A stretch of DNA of 64,000 nucleotides from the NCBI GenBank assembly GCA_949318235.1, contig OX439133.1:25683729-25747728 (forward strand), given 5' to 3'. The stretch's first letter is position 1. Each line of letters begins with the position of its first letter. A program made the translations under genes and the position numbers. Shown piece after piece: positions 11,270 through 21,670 of this stretch. This stretch comes from Ecdyonurus torrentis (lineage: Eukaryota; Arthropoda; Insecta; Ephemeroptera; Heptageniidae). The notes under the pieces were generated by a model that saw only the letters and a program-made list of their open reading frames with translations, searched no databases and was not told the DNA's origin.

Positions 11270-11610
11270 ATGAAACTCGGTACTACGGGATTTGACTAAA
11301 AAATTGCAAAGTAAGAAAATTCTGAAATATTGCACAGTGATACAATATATTAAAGGTATCTTCAAAAATGTAAAAAAAATAGGTGGGTTACCATGCTAGA
11401 TTTTAAATTAGAATTTTTTGAAGTGTTAGTCCCATAAGAGGGCATGCTAATTTTAATAATTATTTTATCTCTTATCTTATGGTCATAAGTTCTAAAATGT
11501 TTATCATAGGTAGCTGTTACTATTAACTTTCAAATGGCATCATAAAGTTAAAAATTTTCTTCTGAGATACAAGCCATCTATATACAACCCTTAAATTTTT
11601 TCGTGAAGGT
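11270..11610 (+). mobile_element. M6 repeat, uninterrupted copy
   Basis: Runs from GAAACTCGGTACTACGGGATTTGACT through GGTGGGTTACCATGCTAGATTTTAAATTA and TGGTCATAAGTTCT to CATCTATATACAACCCTTAA. It shows the intact structure that M8 interrupts in the two previous copies. Confidence 0.75.
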
Positions 11611-11741
11611 TGTTATCAGGGTTTTAAATTGATAACATAAGTGAAGTGTTCCTGCAAATGTCAAGTACACACTGTGACAAAATTACGTATCTCTAAAATC
11701 TAAAATTTTGTACAACCACTCGAAAAATTGATGCATTTCTT

Positions 11742-11961
11742 TTGTTGTGAAAAAAGGCCTATCTCGTATTTTGTCAGGGGAAGCAAAAGGCCTATCTCGT
11801 GTTTTGTCAGTGGAAGCAATTAGCAAAAGGTCTATCTCGAGCGCCATCTCCATAACGTTCGGAAACGAGATAGGCCTTTTGCTTCCACTGACAAAAAAAA
11901 ATGAGATAGGCCTTTTGCTTGCCCTGACAAAATACGAGATAGGCCTTTTTTTTCGCAACAA
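11742..11961. mobile_element. Foldback element with three internal repeats per arm
   Basis: The arms GTTGTGAAAAAAGGCCTATCTCG.. and ..CGAGATAGGCCTTTTTTTTCGCAAC are inverted. Each arm carries three copies of a 33-36 bp unit with AGGCCTATCTCGT and TTTTGTCAG. No coding capacity; short open frames on both strands are products of the palindrome. Confidence 0.8.
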
Positions 11962-11978
11962 GATCCATATAATATACA

Positions 11979-12153
11979 CTTTTAAGTTATTATGAGTAGC
12001 TATAATAATGCATTTTAGTAAGTTATTAAAAATAGCTAATTTACGTTGTTTTAAGTTTTTTAAAGTTTTTTTTAAAGCTATTTCAAGTTAAATTAGCTAT
12101 TTTTAATAACTTGCTAAAATGCATTATTTTAGCTACTCATAATAACTTAAAAG
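11979..12153. mobile_element. Palindromic MITE
   Basis: Arms ACTTTTAAGTTATTATGAGTAGCT and its reverse complement extend inward through AATGCATTTTAGTAAGTTATTAAAAATAGC over about 75 bp each, around an AT-rich loop. Confidence 0.8.
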
Positions 12154-12305
12154 TTATTATGTTCGTATTCGTAACTAAAGTAATGCACCAATTTTTAGAG
12201 TGACTGTGAATGTCAGTACTGTCAGTACATTACGTGCATACAGGTAATTTCTATTGTATATTTTTTCTAGTAATTTAGTACTAAAAAATGAACAAAAATA
12301 CTCAC

Positions 12306-12400
12306 ATAACGATGAAGAGTCCTCGTGTATATTCCTGCATATCGTCTGCCAAGTTGACCGCACAAATACCAACACCTTCAAATTGATTTTTCAGCAGCGC
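12306..12400 (-). CDS. Putative internal exon, unidentified gene
   Basis: On the minus strand a pyrimidine-rich tract ends in CTTGCTTCAG (acceptor, exon starts at 12,400), and 95 nt later comes GTGAGT (donor at 12,305-12,300). Only one frame is open across the exon; the other two meet stops. It encodes about 31 residues, ALLKNQFEGVGICAVNLADD then MQEYTRGLFIV, ending in phase 2. Base composition is richer in G+C than the flanks. I do not recognise the family. Partner exons were not found, so it may belong to a gene with very long introns, perhaps the same transcription unit as the minus-strand GPCR exon at 17.4 kb, or it may be chance. Splice signals and frame agree, which favours a real exon. 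Confidence 0.5.
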
Positions 12401-12663
12401 CTGAAGCAAGAAAAAACAAATCATAAAAAAAAGGCACATTCAAAAATACAATTCCTATTTTCATACTAGCCTCAAGGTATTTTAATATACGTTTTAGAGT
12501 AGTAATTATCTGTGTGTGGTTTTTAAAACAGAGTAATTATATTGTTTTGGATTTCGAAATCAAGTATTTCTATAGTCAAGGTTTTTAATTACACTAATTT
12601 ATGTTTTTGGTTTCATTTAAATAAACATTGAGTCTTATTTTATTAATTAGATTCGTAACTTAA

Positions 12664-13285
12664 AGAGGAAGTTCAGGGGTTACAACATGGCTTCTTCAAT
12701 GTTAGATAATGAGAAGAACTGTTCATAAACACATTATATGATATCCTAAAAACCTTCCTTAGCCCCGCAAACTCATGATCATCCTGTGAAATATGCAACT
12801 TGTCCCGTATCTATTACGTCATAGTTACGACTTTACTTTAGACCCCTTCCATATCCTTGCGCTTTGTCGCCATGTTTGTGGTGCCTAATGTATTGTCCAG
12901 CATAGGGGAAACATCCATTTTTCCTAATTTTTCACATTAAAAGAGTTTATTTTAACTGAATGAATTTTTCTCATATTCTTCGAGCTTATTAGGAGCTATA
13001 GAAATAAGACTTTGATTGAGATTTGAAGCTTCTTTAGCTATTAAAAATAAAAATGACATTTTTCCTATGCTGGCCTATGTATTCCTGACCAACAAAATGG
13101 CGGCTCTTAAATATGAGTGCAACCGGTATATAGAAAAGTTGTAGCGGGCTGCATATCTCGCAGGATGGTCACGAGTTTGCGGGGCTACGGAAGAGCTTTG
13201 GGTCATCATATTATGTGAGTTTATGAACAGTTCTTCTCATTATCTAACATTGAAGAAGCCATGTTGTAAACCCTGAACTTTCTCT
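12664..13285. mobile_element. M7 MITE with nested M2
   Basis: Inverted ends AGAGGAAGTTCAGGGGTTAC / GTAAACCCTGAACTTTCTCT are flanked by TTAA (12,660-12,663 and 13,286-13,289). The arms extend through CAATGTTAGATAATGAGAAG and GCCCCGCAAACTC. M2 is inserted near the centre. Confidence 0.85.
12839..13130 (+). mobile_element. M2 MITE inside M7
   Basis: Ends TAGACCCCTTCCATATCC and GAGTGCAACCGGTATA. Contains GCTTTGTCGCCATGTTTGTGG and CAACAAAATGGCGGC, the two marks of the family. Confidence 0.85.
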
Positions 13286-13289
13286 TTAA

Positions 13290-13609
13290 GGAAGTACGGT
13301 ACCGACGTCGGCCATTAAACTTAAACTTTTATCGTCAAAATAAAAAAATCTGGAATTTTGCAAAATGATACTTTAGCTTGAGACAGTTTCAAATATATAA
13401 AGGTTTTGGAGGTCACTGTGTAAATTAATTTTATATGATTTTTTGAAATGTTAAGCCCATAAGGCACAATGTCAATACTTTTTTTTCGCGACGGTCAAAC
13501 ATCTTGAAATTTGTATCATGGGTAGATGTTACCCTTAGCCACACAATGACACCAAATTTAGATCCAAAACACGTTCTAGTTTGAGATATAAGGTCAGTAC
13601 CCTACTCCT
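13290..13609 (+). mobile_element. M5 MITE abutting M7
   Basis: Starts GGAAGTACGGTACCGACG at the TTAA that also ends M7, and finishes AGTACCCTACTCCT before TTAA at 13,610-13,613. Only one TTAA separates the two elements. Confidence 0.85.
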
Positions 13610-13613
13610 TTAA

Positions 13614-14085
13614 CGTAATTAAATAGAATAAAAAATAAATCAAATTTGTCATTTGTTAAAATTATTATTACTTATTCCGATAATATTTAATTTTTTTTAA
13701 TATTTTCAACGTTTGAGTGGAATTCTTTAATTTAAATTAGCGGAATTTTATATCTTTAATCTAATCTACCCTTTGTCCTAAACCAGATAATATTATTCTT
13801 TCTAATGTTATGAAAGACAAGTTATAGGAAAGTAAAATTTATAAATAATAATAATAAAAATAAGAAATTATTAATATTTTTTTATGCTATAATTTATATT
13901 ATTATTTTATTAATAAATATAATAATTTTTTTTTATATTTCAAAAACTAGAAAAAAAATCTAAATATAACAATTATTAATATAAATAATTTATTTGGTAA
14001 ATTTATTTACACAGTTATGAAATGTATATTGTAGTAAAAATTCAAAAAAAAAATTTAAAGGTAAGCGTTAGTCTTGTATTATTAT
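13614..14085. other. AT-rich stretch, no gene seen
   Basis: Rich in ATAATAATA and TTTTTTA; no splice-bounded open frame and no family match. Confidence 0.5.
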
Positions 14086-14087
14086 CA

Positions 14088-14395
14088 TATAGGGTCTATG
14101 TATTCATGTTAAAGTCGACGCCATGTTGGATAACTCAAAAACATGAGTGGCATAGGACAAAAAATCATTTTGCCATTTTAAAAACACTATGCAATATTTT
14201 TGGGAGCATTGATGCTATAAATGTGTTGAATTAGCATCTCAAGTATGTGAGAAAAATAACAAAATAAAAAATTTAACGATTTTCCCAAAGAAAATTGGCT
14301 TAAATGAAGTTTGTCCTATGCTGAGCAATGTTATGCACTACTCCAGTATGGCCTCCAAGCGCAATAAATATGACGTCATCTGCATACACCCTATA
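14088..14395 (+). mobile_element. M1 MITE, full length
   Basis: Starts TATAGGGTCTATGTATTCATG and ends TGCATACACCCTATA, with TGACGTCA near the right end. A useful reference copy of M1. Confidence 0.88.
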
Positions 14396-14656
14396 TACAC
14401 TGGCCAAAACAAGGTCATTTTCGCCAAAAACTGTATCCGCTGTGCTAAACCAATCAGAGAGCGTGTTATAAACCTACTAGCAAATCACAGTTGACTTTAC
14501 GTAGTTAATTACACTGTATCCGCTCGAAGTAGTTTTGGGAGAAATGTATATTAGTGTTTTTTCATTAACCATGCATTATTGCAACAAAAAATACACATTT
14601 AATTTGAATAGACAGGTTCCGTCATATTTAAGAGCTGCCATTTTGTTGGTTAAAAA

Positions 14657-14948
14657 TAGACCCCTTTCACATCCTTGCGCTTTGTCGCAATGTTTGTGGT
14701 GCCTAATGCATTGTCCAGCATAGGGGAAACATCATTTCTCGTAATTTTTCACCTAAAAAGAGTTTATTTCAACTGAACGAATTTATCTCATATTCTTCGA
14801 GCTTATTAGAAGCTAGAAATAAGTCTTTGATTGAGCTTTGAAGCTTTTTTTGCTATTAAAAAAAATAAAAATGAAGTTTTTCCTATGCTGGCCTGTGTAT
14901 TCCTAACCAGCAAAATGGCGGCTCTTAAATATGAGTGCAACCGGTCTA
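14657..14948 (+). mobile_element. M2 MITE
   Basis: TAGACCCCTTTCACATCCTTG to GAGTGCAACCGGTCTA. Same internal marks as the copy at 12,839. Confidence 0.88.
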
Positions 14949-14953
14949 TACAA

Positions 14954-15187
14954 AGGCCAGCATAGGAAAAACATTATTTTTTGAATAGCAAACTAAGCTT
15001 TAAACCTCAATCAAAGCCTTATTTCTAGCTCCTAATAAGCTACAAGAATATCAGACAAATACTTACTATCGAAATGAAATAAACATTTGTTTATATGCAT
15101 TAAAGTTATGTTTTCTCTACGCTGGACAATAAATTACGCACCACTAACATGGCGACAAAGCGTAAGGATGTGCAACATGTTCTATAA
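14954..15187 (-). mobile_element. M2 MITE, inverted, 5' truncated
   Basis: Begins at AGGCCAGCATAGGAAAAAC, the inner part of M2, and ends ACATGGCGACAAAGCGTAAGGATGTGCAA. It abuts the previous copy tail-to-tail. Confidence 0.8.
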
Positions 15188-15209
15188 CCAAAGTTAATCG
15201 TTATTTTAA

Positions 15210-15544
15210 AGGAATAGACCAGAGAAAAACATAAACATTTATATCATAAAACACATCAATTGATGGGACGTACATAAATAACTTTAGTTTGTCTCAAAAC
15301 TCAACTGTAGCAGCAGTGATCAGAAATGTCGATTTATGCAACCCGCACAACATTGTCATACAAATTTTTGCATTTTTCTGACGTCACAAACATAAATAGT
15401 CACGCAAATTGCATACTTTACAGTATTTTTACGCTCTCTCGTGGGGCTATATTAACATTCTGGTAAAAATTATCAACAGATTCAAAGTGCCCATTTCGTG
15501 TTTATTCATTAAATAGCACATGTTGTTTTATGTGTTCTATGTCT
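15210..15544 (+). mobile_element. M4 MITE, complete
   Basis: Flanked by TTAA at 15,206-15,209 and 15,545-15,548. AGGAATAGACCAGAG start, TCTGACGTCACAAAC middle, GTGTTCTATGTCT end. Confidence 0.87.
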
Positions 15545-15549
15545 TTAAT

Positions 15550-15930
15550 AGCAGAAAATAGGGTTTATGAACAGCAAGATTTCGTACTTTCATAAATATT
15601 ATTTTATATTTAATTATTTAAAGCATGGTATTGTTATTAATTTCTTGTATTTTAATATAATAATAATAATTAATATCTTTCGCTATAATAAAACTATACT
15701 TTAATAAATATGATATGAAAATATACAAAACAAGCTCTTATGAAACTTACAATTAATTTCTACGTTTCAAACAATACAAATAATAAAGAGAACAACGAGT
15801 GTGTGGGAGACAAAGTTATATTTTAGTCTTTACGTGGGTGGGTGCACATCCAAATGTCACTTTATTATTGTGGTTTGTAGTGTTTTTTATCTTTATTGTT
15901 CACTGTGAAACTTTATTGTAATATCTTGTG
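15550..15930. other. AT-rich stretch, no gene seen
   Basis: Non-repetitive apart from short AATAATAAT runs; nothing supportable. Confidence 0.5.
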
Positions 15931-15936
15931 AGTGAG

Positions 15937-16244
15937 TGAATGAATGAATGAATGAATGAATGAATGAATGAATGAATGAATGAATGAATGAATGAATGAA
16001 TGAATGAATGAATGAATGAATGAATGAATGAATGAATGAATGAATGAATGAATGAATGAATGAATGAATGAATGAATGAATGAATGAATGAATGAATGAA
16101 TGAATGAATGAATGAATGAATGAATGAATGAATGAATGAATGAATGAATGAATGAATGAATGAATGAATGAATGAATGAATGAATGAATGAATGAATGAA
16201 TGAATGAATGAATGAATGAATGAATGAATGAATGAATGAATGAA
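15937..16244. repeat. (TGAA)n tetranucleotide array
   Basis: About 308 bp of TGAA units, followed by degenerate units and two GAAC units (16,268-16,280). The right flank ATGTGCCCACAAATTTGCCTAT (16,300-16,322) also follows the similar array at 47.1 kb, so the array belongs to a dispersed element. Confidence 0.95.
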
Positions 16245-16449
16245 GAAAAGAACTAATAATGAAGAATGGAACGAACGAACAAATCATAAAAAAATTGTAT
16301 TATGTGCCCACAAATTTGCCTATATTAAAGGATACTTTACAGAAACATATCTGAAAATTTTACTATTTTATTAGTCTACATCAAATTTTAAAATCTGTTT
16401 TATTTCAATTAACTCTTAGATATTAACAAATACCTACATTATCTTCTAA

Positions 16450-16745
16450 TAGACCCCTTGCACATCCTTGCGCTTTGTCGCCATGTTGGTGGTGCCTTAT
16501 GTATTGTCCAGAATAGCGAAAACATCATTTCTCCTATTATTATTATTTTTTTTTTTTTACATAAAAAGTGCTTATTTCAACTGAACGAAGTTTTCTCATA
16601 TTCTTCGAGCTTATTAGGAGCTATAAATAAGACTTTGATGGTTTGAAGCTTCTTTAGCTATTAAAAATGAATTATTTTTTTCCTATGCTGGCCGTTGTAT
16701 TCCTGACCAACAAAATGGCAGCGCTTAAATATGAGTGCAACCATT
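16450..16745 (+). mobile_element. M2 MITE
   Basis: TAGACCCCTTGCACATCCTTG start; ends ATATGAGTGCAACCATTCTTAA, slightly diverged from GTGCAACCGGTCTA. Confidence 0.85.
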
Positions 16746-17079
16746 CTTAACTGCCCTAGTCATATCTAAAATAGTTACAAAAAAAAACTTGTTTTAAAAA
16801 GTATTTATAAGCAAACATGTATGCATCGCAATGAAAGTAAGCCCATAATTTCATTATTAAAATAAATTTTGGTAACCTTGTGAAACGTGAAAAAGTGTGG
16901 CTTGATTGATGAAAGCTGTTGTACGCACATTTGATTAAATTCTAAGTGATACATACAACCAAATTTAACCTTCACTTGTTTATCTACAATATTCAATTTG
17001 TAACTGTTAAATTTAATTTAAATTTACATTGAAACAAATTTATTGAATATAATCTAACACTAACGCGCTTTATATTCAA

Positions 17080-17405
17080 AGGAATAGACCAGGGAAAAAC
17101 ATAAGCATTTATATCACAAAACAATTGATGGGACTTACATAAATAATTTCAATTTGTCTCAAAACATAACTATAGCTTTGTAGCAGTGATCAGAAATTTC
17201 AATTTATGCAACTTGCACAACATTTTCATAATAATTTTTGCATGTTTCTGACGTCATAAACTTGAATATTCACTTCAATTGCATATTTTACAGTAATTTC
17301 ACGTTCTCTCATGACATTTTGGTAAAAATTGTCATCAGTTTTAAAGATCCCATTTCATATTTATATTCATTAAAAAGCGTATGTTGTTTTATGTGGTCTA
17401 TGGCT
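17080..17405 (+). mobile_element. M4 MITE beside a splice donor
   Basis: AGGAATAGACCAGGG start, TGACGTCATAAAC middle, TATGTGGTCTATGGCT end. Its right end lies 17 nt into the intron that follows the GPCR exon at 17,422-17,601. Confidence 0.85.
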
Positions 17406-17421
17406 TTATAGTTCAACTCAC

Positions 17422-17601
17422 CCCTAAGTCGAGATAAGTAGTATAAACAGGATAAGGTAGCACCACAACTAAAGCAGCAAACCACGAAGCTACACTGCAA
17501 GTTAAACCTGGTAGACGTGATCTCATTGGATAGATTACTTGTCGGTGACGATCAGCAGCCAATAGCACGAAAGTTAACATGTTCACGTGAATTGGAATAT
17601 C
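17422..17601 (-). CDS. Internal exon of a class A GPCR (TM3-TM4)
   Basis: The minus-strand exon is bounded by TTTATGTTTCAG (acceptor) and GTGAGT (donor). It is exactly 180 nt, phase 0 at both ends, encoding 60 residues. It begins DIPIHVN, runs through the end of transmembrane helix 3 (MLTFVLLAADRH), an intracellular loop (RQVIYPMRSRLP), and helix 4 (CSVASWFAALVVVLPYPVY), and ends TTYLDLG at the start of extracellular loop 2. ADRH is in the place of the DRY motif, and the single Trp and Pro of helix 4 are as expected for rhodopsin-type receptors. IYPMRSRL recalls neuropeptide-receptor relatives, but the ligand class cannot be told from one exon. Helices 1-2 and 5-7 must lie in other exons that I did not find. 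Both flanking introns carry MITEs (M4 and M1). Confidence 0.82.
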
Positions 17602-17770
17602 CTGAAACATAAATATCAGATTGTTAATGTCAACCATACCTTTTTTTTTATATAGTTATAATAATAATAGTTTTTTATTGGTTTTAAATTGTGAGTGGTA
17701 CAAATAGAAAAAATATTACAAAAACTACAAGTAAGTAACCCAACGGGTGATGAAACAAAAGGCAAAATGC

Positions 17771-17879
17771 CTATAAGATGTATGTGGATGACGTCATATT
17801 TATTGCACTTGGAGGCCATTCTGGAGAAGTGCATAACATTGCTCAGTATAGGATAAACTTTATTTAAGCCAATGTTCTT

Positions 17880-17910
<31 letters not shown>

Positions 17911-18089
17911 GTAACTGTTATTTTTCTCACATACTTGAGATACTAATTCAACATATTTACAGCATCAATACTCTCAAAAATATTGCATAGTGTCTTTTAA
18001 ACTGGCAAAAGGATTTTTCGTCCTATGCCACCCATGTTTTGAGTTATCCAACATGGCGTTGACTTTAACATGAATGCATAGACCCTATA
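17771..18089 (-). mobile_element. M1 MITE
   Basis: CTATAAGATGTATGTGGATGACGTCA to TGCATAGACCCTATA, with a T homopolymer (17,885-17,910) replacing the family's TTTTTTG tract. It lies in the intron upstream of the GPCR exon. Confidence 0.85.
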
Positions 18090-18189
18090 CAATACACTAT
18101 AGTGATCTCACACCTTTATCACAAAAACTGCTTCGTCAATAATAACATAAAAGAAAACATATATTAACAATTAGACAAGAGGTTATAGA

Positions 18190-18345
18190 TTACAATGGAA
18201 GAGGGGTTCTAGCCATAACTGGCAATGCGTTATACAAAGAAACAACTCTGGGAAAAAATGAACTTGTATAAGCAGAGTCGCCCCTTGGACAATTCAAAGT
18301 AATAGAACTACCGCGTAACCCAGAGCGCCTCTCTTTAATAAATCA
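18190..18345 (-). pseudogene. Non-LTR retrotransposon reverse-transcriptase tail
   Basis: The minus strand has an open frame of about 50 codons ending in TAA at 18,190. It includes RRSGLRGSSITLNCPRGD, then YTSSFFPRVVSLYNALP. The order Arg-rich start, a Cys-Pro or similar, then SFFPR...LYN.LP before a stop is the familiar C-terminal end of LINE reverse transcriptases (established pattern, recalled). Upstream the frame meets TGA, and no catalytic palm motif is present, so this is only a 3' fragment. The downstream minus-strand sequence may be its 3' UTR. A short exon of a host gene is less likely. Confidence 0.5.
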
Positions 18346-18821
18346 TTTATTTACATAAAAAACATTAAAGTCATATATTTATTTGAAAAGCACGATGATA
18401 AGAATTTGATATCAATGTTTTTCCAAAGATCAGTGATACTTTGCAATTTACCTTTCCATAGTCTAATAATATCGATAATAATAATAATGATAGATAATAA
18501 TAAAAAGTTATGCATTTTTCAGCCTTTTTTACTTTTTTTCCCTAGATTTACAACATTACATCGTATAAAAAAGTACACATAATCACACTAATTGGGGGAA
18601 TGTTACACATTTGATTGCGAGTTTTACCATTATGTTTATATAAATGTTTACGTCAGGTTTTGCTTTTTGCGAAATACTCAAAACTATAGTATTGATCCAA
18701 ATTTCGTGACCAAAAGCCGAAATAATCTGGCATTCCGGGGGGTTTTAGTCAAAAGCGACAACCCAAAAGCTGAAACGAGCAAAAATACCTAGTTTGGGTC
18801 AATTTCGGGTTTTGATGCTAT

Positions 18822-18822
<1 letters not shown>

Positions 18823-18852
<30 letters not shown>

Positions 18853-18854
18853 AC

Positions 18855-18908
<54 letters not shown>

Positions 18909-18929
18909 ATACACATACACATACATATA
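18823..18929. repeat. (CA)n array with CATA interruptions
   Basis: CA repeats mixed with ACACAT units, ending in a short TATATATGATATG run. Confidence 0.95.
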
Positions 18930-19511
18930 TATGATATGTAAATAGCAATCTTACAGTAAAGTGTTATCACTGTTATCTTTACTCGACTCAAAAAAACTCA
19001 GTCGATTTAAATCGGGCATGCCTAAAATATCGCCCATTATCACATTTGAGGAGAAGGGGGGCGGCTAGGCGATACCGTAAAAGGTCGAACGGCAGGTAAC
19101 TCAGGTTTTTTTGAGTCGAGTATATCTCTAAGTTAGAATAGTAAAACGTATATAAAAATACAAAAATAAATAAATAAAAAAATAAAAAAAGTACAAAGTT
19201 AACATAAGCAATGTATAGAACATATTTGACTTTCAGTCTCGCACGTAAGTTCAACTTATCCAAGTTATATAGTCAGCCATACAGTCCTATGAGACGTGAC
19301 CTCTATTTGTTCTAGCAAATGACTTTATAATCTGATTACTGAGAATTTATGTTACGTAAACATTATTATTTACACTTTAAGCACCAGTACACTGTGTTTC
19401 CAAACAATATATAATCCTATACATATAGATTATATATAATAATATTATCTAATTGCTAATTAACAATATTCCATTTGACTGTGTATTTCTAATATATTAA
19501 TCTTGAGTTAA

Positions 19512-19847
19512 AGCCATATACCATATAAAACAACATTTGCTTTTTAATGAATAAACACAAAATGTGATCTTCAAAAACTGATGACAATTTTTACTATAAT
19601 GTTAATGTAGCCCCACAAGAGAGCGTGAAAAAACTGTAAAGTATGCAATTTGCGTGCAAATTCATGTTTATGGCGTCAGAAACATGCAATAATTAGTAAC
19701 AAAATGTTGTGCGGGTTGCATAAATTGAATTGTCTGATCACTGCTACGGAGCTACAGTTGAGTTTTGAGACAAACTAATGTTATTTATGTAAGTCCCATC
19801 AAGTGTTTTGTGATATAAATGCTTATGTTTTTCTCTGGTCTATTCCT
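19512..19847 (-). mobile_element. M4 MITE, complete
   Basis: TTAA at 19,508-19,511 and 19,848-19,851. Inverted: AGCCATATACCATATAAAACA start and CTCTGGTCTATTCCT end. The core reads TGGCGTCAG here, a broken TGACGTCA. Confidence 0.85.
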
Positions 19848-19857
19848 TTAAGTAAGA

Positions 19858-20020
19858 GTATATCCGCATGATGACATGCGCTGTGAGGCCATATTGGATC
19901 AATAATAAACATTGCTCAGCATAGGATGAACTTCATTTTTAATTATATTATTTGAAAAATTGGTTACTTTTATATTGTTATTATTATTTATCTCACATAC
20001 TTGAGAAACTAATTAAATAT
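19858..20020 (-). mobile_element. M1 MITE, partial
   Basis: AGTATATCCGCATGATGACATG..GAGGCCATATTGG.., ends near CTTGAGAAACTAATTAAATAT. The other half is missing; the TTCG array begins about 130 bp further. Confidence 0.7.
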
Positions 20021-20148
20021 ATCAAAAGCTTAGCTCGTTCTGTAAAGTAACGTGAATCTCAATAACAGTGATTGGCTGAACAAAAAAATAAGATACATTC
20101 ATTGGTTTTTGAGCCGGTAAAAGTGAGTCGCATATTGAGACTGGAACT

Positions 20149-20410
20149 TCGTTCGTTCGTTCGTTCGTTCGTTCGTTCGTTCGTTCGTTCGTTCGTTCGT
20201 TCGTTCGTTCGTTCGTTCGTTCGTTCGTTCGTTCGTTCGTTCGTTCGTTCGTTCGTTCGTTCGTTCGTTCGTTCGTTCGTTCGTTCGTTCGTTCGTTCGT
20301 TCGTTCGTTCGTTCGTTCGTTCGTTCGTTCGTTCGTTCGTTCGTTCGTTCGTTCGTTCGTTCGTTCGTTCGTTCGTTCGTTCGTTCGTTCGTTCGTTCGT
20401 TCGTTCGTTC
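20149..20410. repeat. (TTCG)n tetranucleotide array
   Basis: About 262 bp of perfect TTCG units, again close to an M1 fragment. The 115-residue frame over it is spurious. Confidence 0.97.
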
Positions 20411-20414
20411 TATT

Positions 20415-20875
20415 ATTAAATTATAATATTACCTGAAATAAATGTAACAAAATTTACAAATAATTTCTTTCAAAAAAAAAAAATTAATTGTATATTTGTA
20501 ACTATAACAATTTTTTTAGAAAAAAATATTTAATAGCTATAGAACAAAAAAACAATTTATAAAAATAAAATTCACAAAAATAAGTACATTTCAAACTGTT
20601 AACTAATACTACATCGTGTTTTGTAATGTATTCAAATATATTCAATTTCTGATTGTTGAAATTATAAAGTTCTTTTGAAACCAATATATCTGTAAATTTT
20701 ATATGTTTATTTTTGAATGGAAAATAAATTTATAATTCTGTACATGAATAAATATTGAATGCTTTCGCATTTAAATAAATATCAGAGAAACATATCAAAT
20801 GTCTATTCAATAAAAAACAAATGATTGGATATTTGATTTTATTAATATTTAAAATTTTCTTGTTTACAGTAATAT
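20415..20875. other. AT-rich stretch, no gene seen
   Basis: Open frames here are short, AT-driven and lack domains. Confidence 0.5.
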
Positions 20876-20878
20876 ACG

Positions 20879-20898
20879 TCTCTCTCTCTCTGTCTCTC

Positions 20899-20980
<82 letters not shown>
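20879..20980. repeat. (TC)n array
   Basis: TC run with two TG substitutions at its left end. Confidence 0.95.
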
Positions 20981-20983
<3 letters not shown>

Positions 20984-21086
20984 TTTATTTCTGTTATTCA
21001 CTTTTTTTCCTTTGCAAAATCGCTCTTCAATCATTTGAAAGTTGAAACACTAGCAATATAGTCGTTGTTTTTTTGATTTTTAATAA

Positions 21087-21406
21087 TTCATTCATTCATT
21101 CATTCATTCATTCATTCATTCATTCATTCATTCATTCATTCATTCATTCATTCATTCATTCATTCATTCATTCATTCATTCATTCATTCATTCATTCATT
21201 CATTCATTCATTCATTCATTCATTCATTCATTCATTCATTCATTCATTCATTCATTCATTCATTCATTCATTCATTCATTCATTCATTCATTCATTCATT
21301 CATTCATTCATTCATTCATTCATTCATTCATTCATTCATTCATTCATTCATTCATTCATTCATTCATTCATTCATTCATTCATTCATTCATTCATTCATT
21401 CATTCA
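21087..21406. repeat. (TTCA)n tetranucleotide array
   Basis: About 320 bp of TTCA units. It ends exactly where the right half of an M9 element begins (CATTCGCTGCCAATCAC), in place of the missing left half. Confidence 0.97.
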
Positions 21407-21660
21407 CATTCGCTGCCAATCACAGCCACCGCTCTGGTCACGTGATAAATCTAAGCCCCCTTCCTTTAAGTTCTTTACCCCTATCACGGCCCCAATGGTA
21501 CATTGTGACGTCAGATACGTGATATAACAGTCAAAATAAAAATAAATAACAATAAATACAAAATCAACATGTTGGTGTCTATGTCATGGATATTAAGGTA
21601 TAGTAATTATCAATCTAGTATTCTAAATAAAAAAAAGTAAGTTGACAAGGGCTTTAAATT
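21407..21660. mobile_element. M9 MITE, right half
   Basis: Matches the M9 centre and right arm: CACCGCTCTGGTCACGTGATAAAT, GGTACATTGTGACGTCAGATACG, AAATCAACATGTTGGTGTCTA, GACAAGGGCTTTAA. Confidence 0.75.
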
Positions 21661-21670
21661 AGGTTTGAAT

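Noticed and set aside
12175..12381. 68-codon minus frame
   Set aside because: Different phase from the splice-bounded exon at 12,306-12,400 and crosses its donor site.
15913..16287. Frames of FIHS-type repeats
   Set aside because: Translation of a TGAA/TTCA array; same for 21,073-21,522, 47,002-47,481 and 53,665-54,037.
17309..17500. 63-codon minus frame overlapping the receptor exon
   Set aside because: Out of frame with the splice-supported GPCR exon and runs into the M4 MITE.
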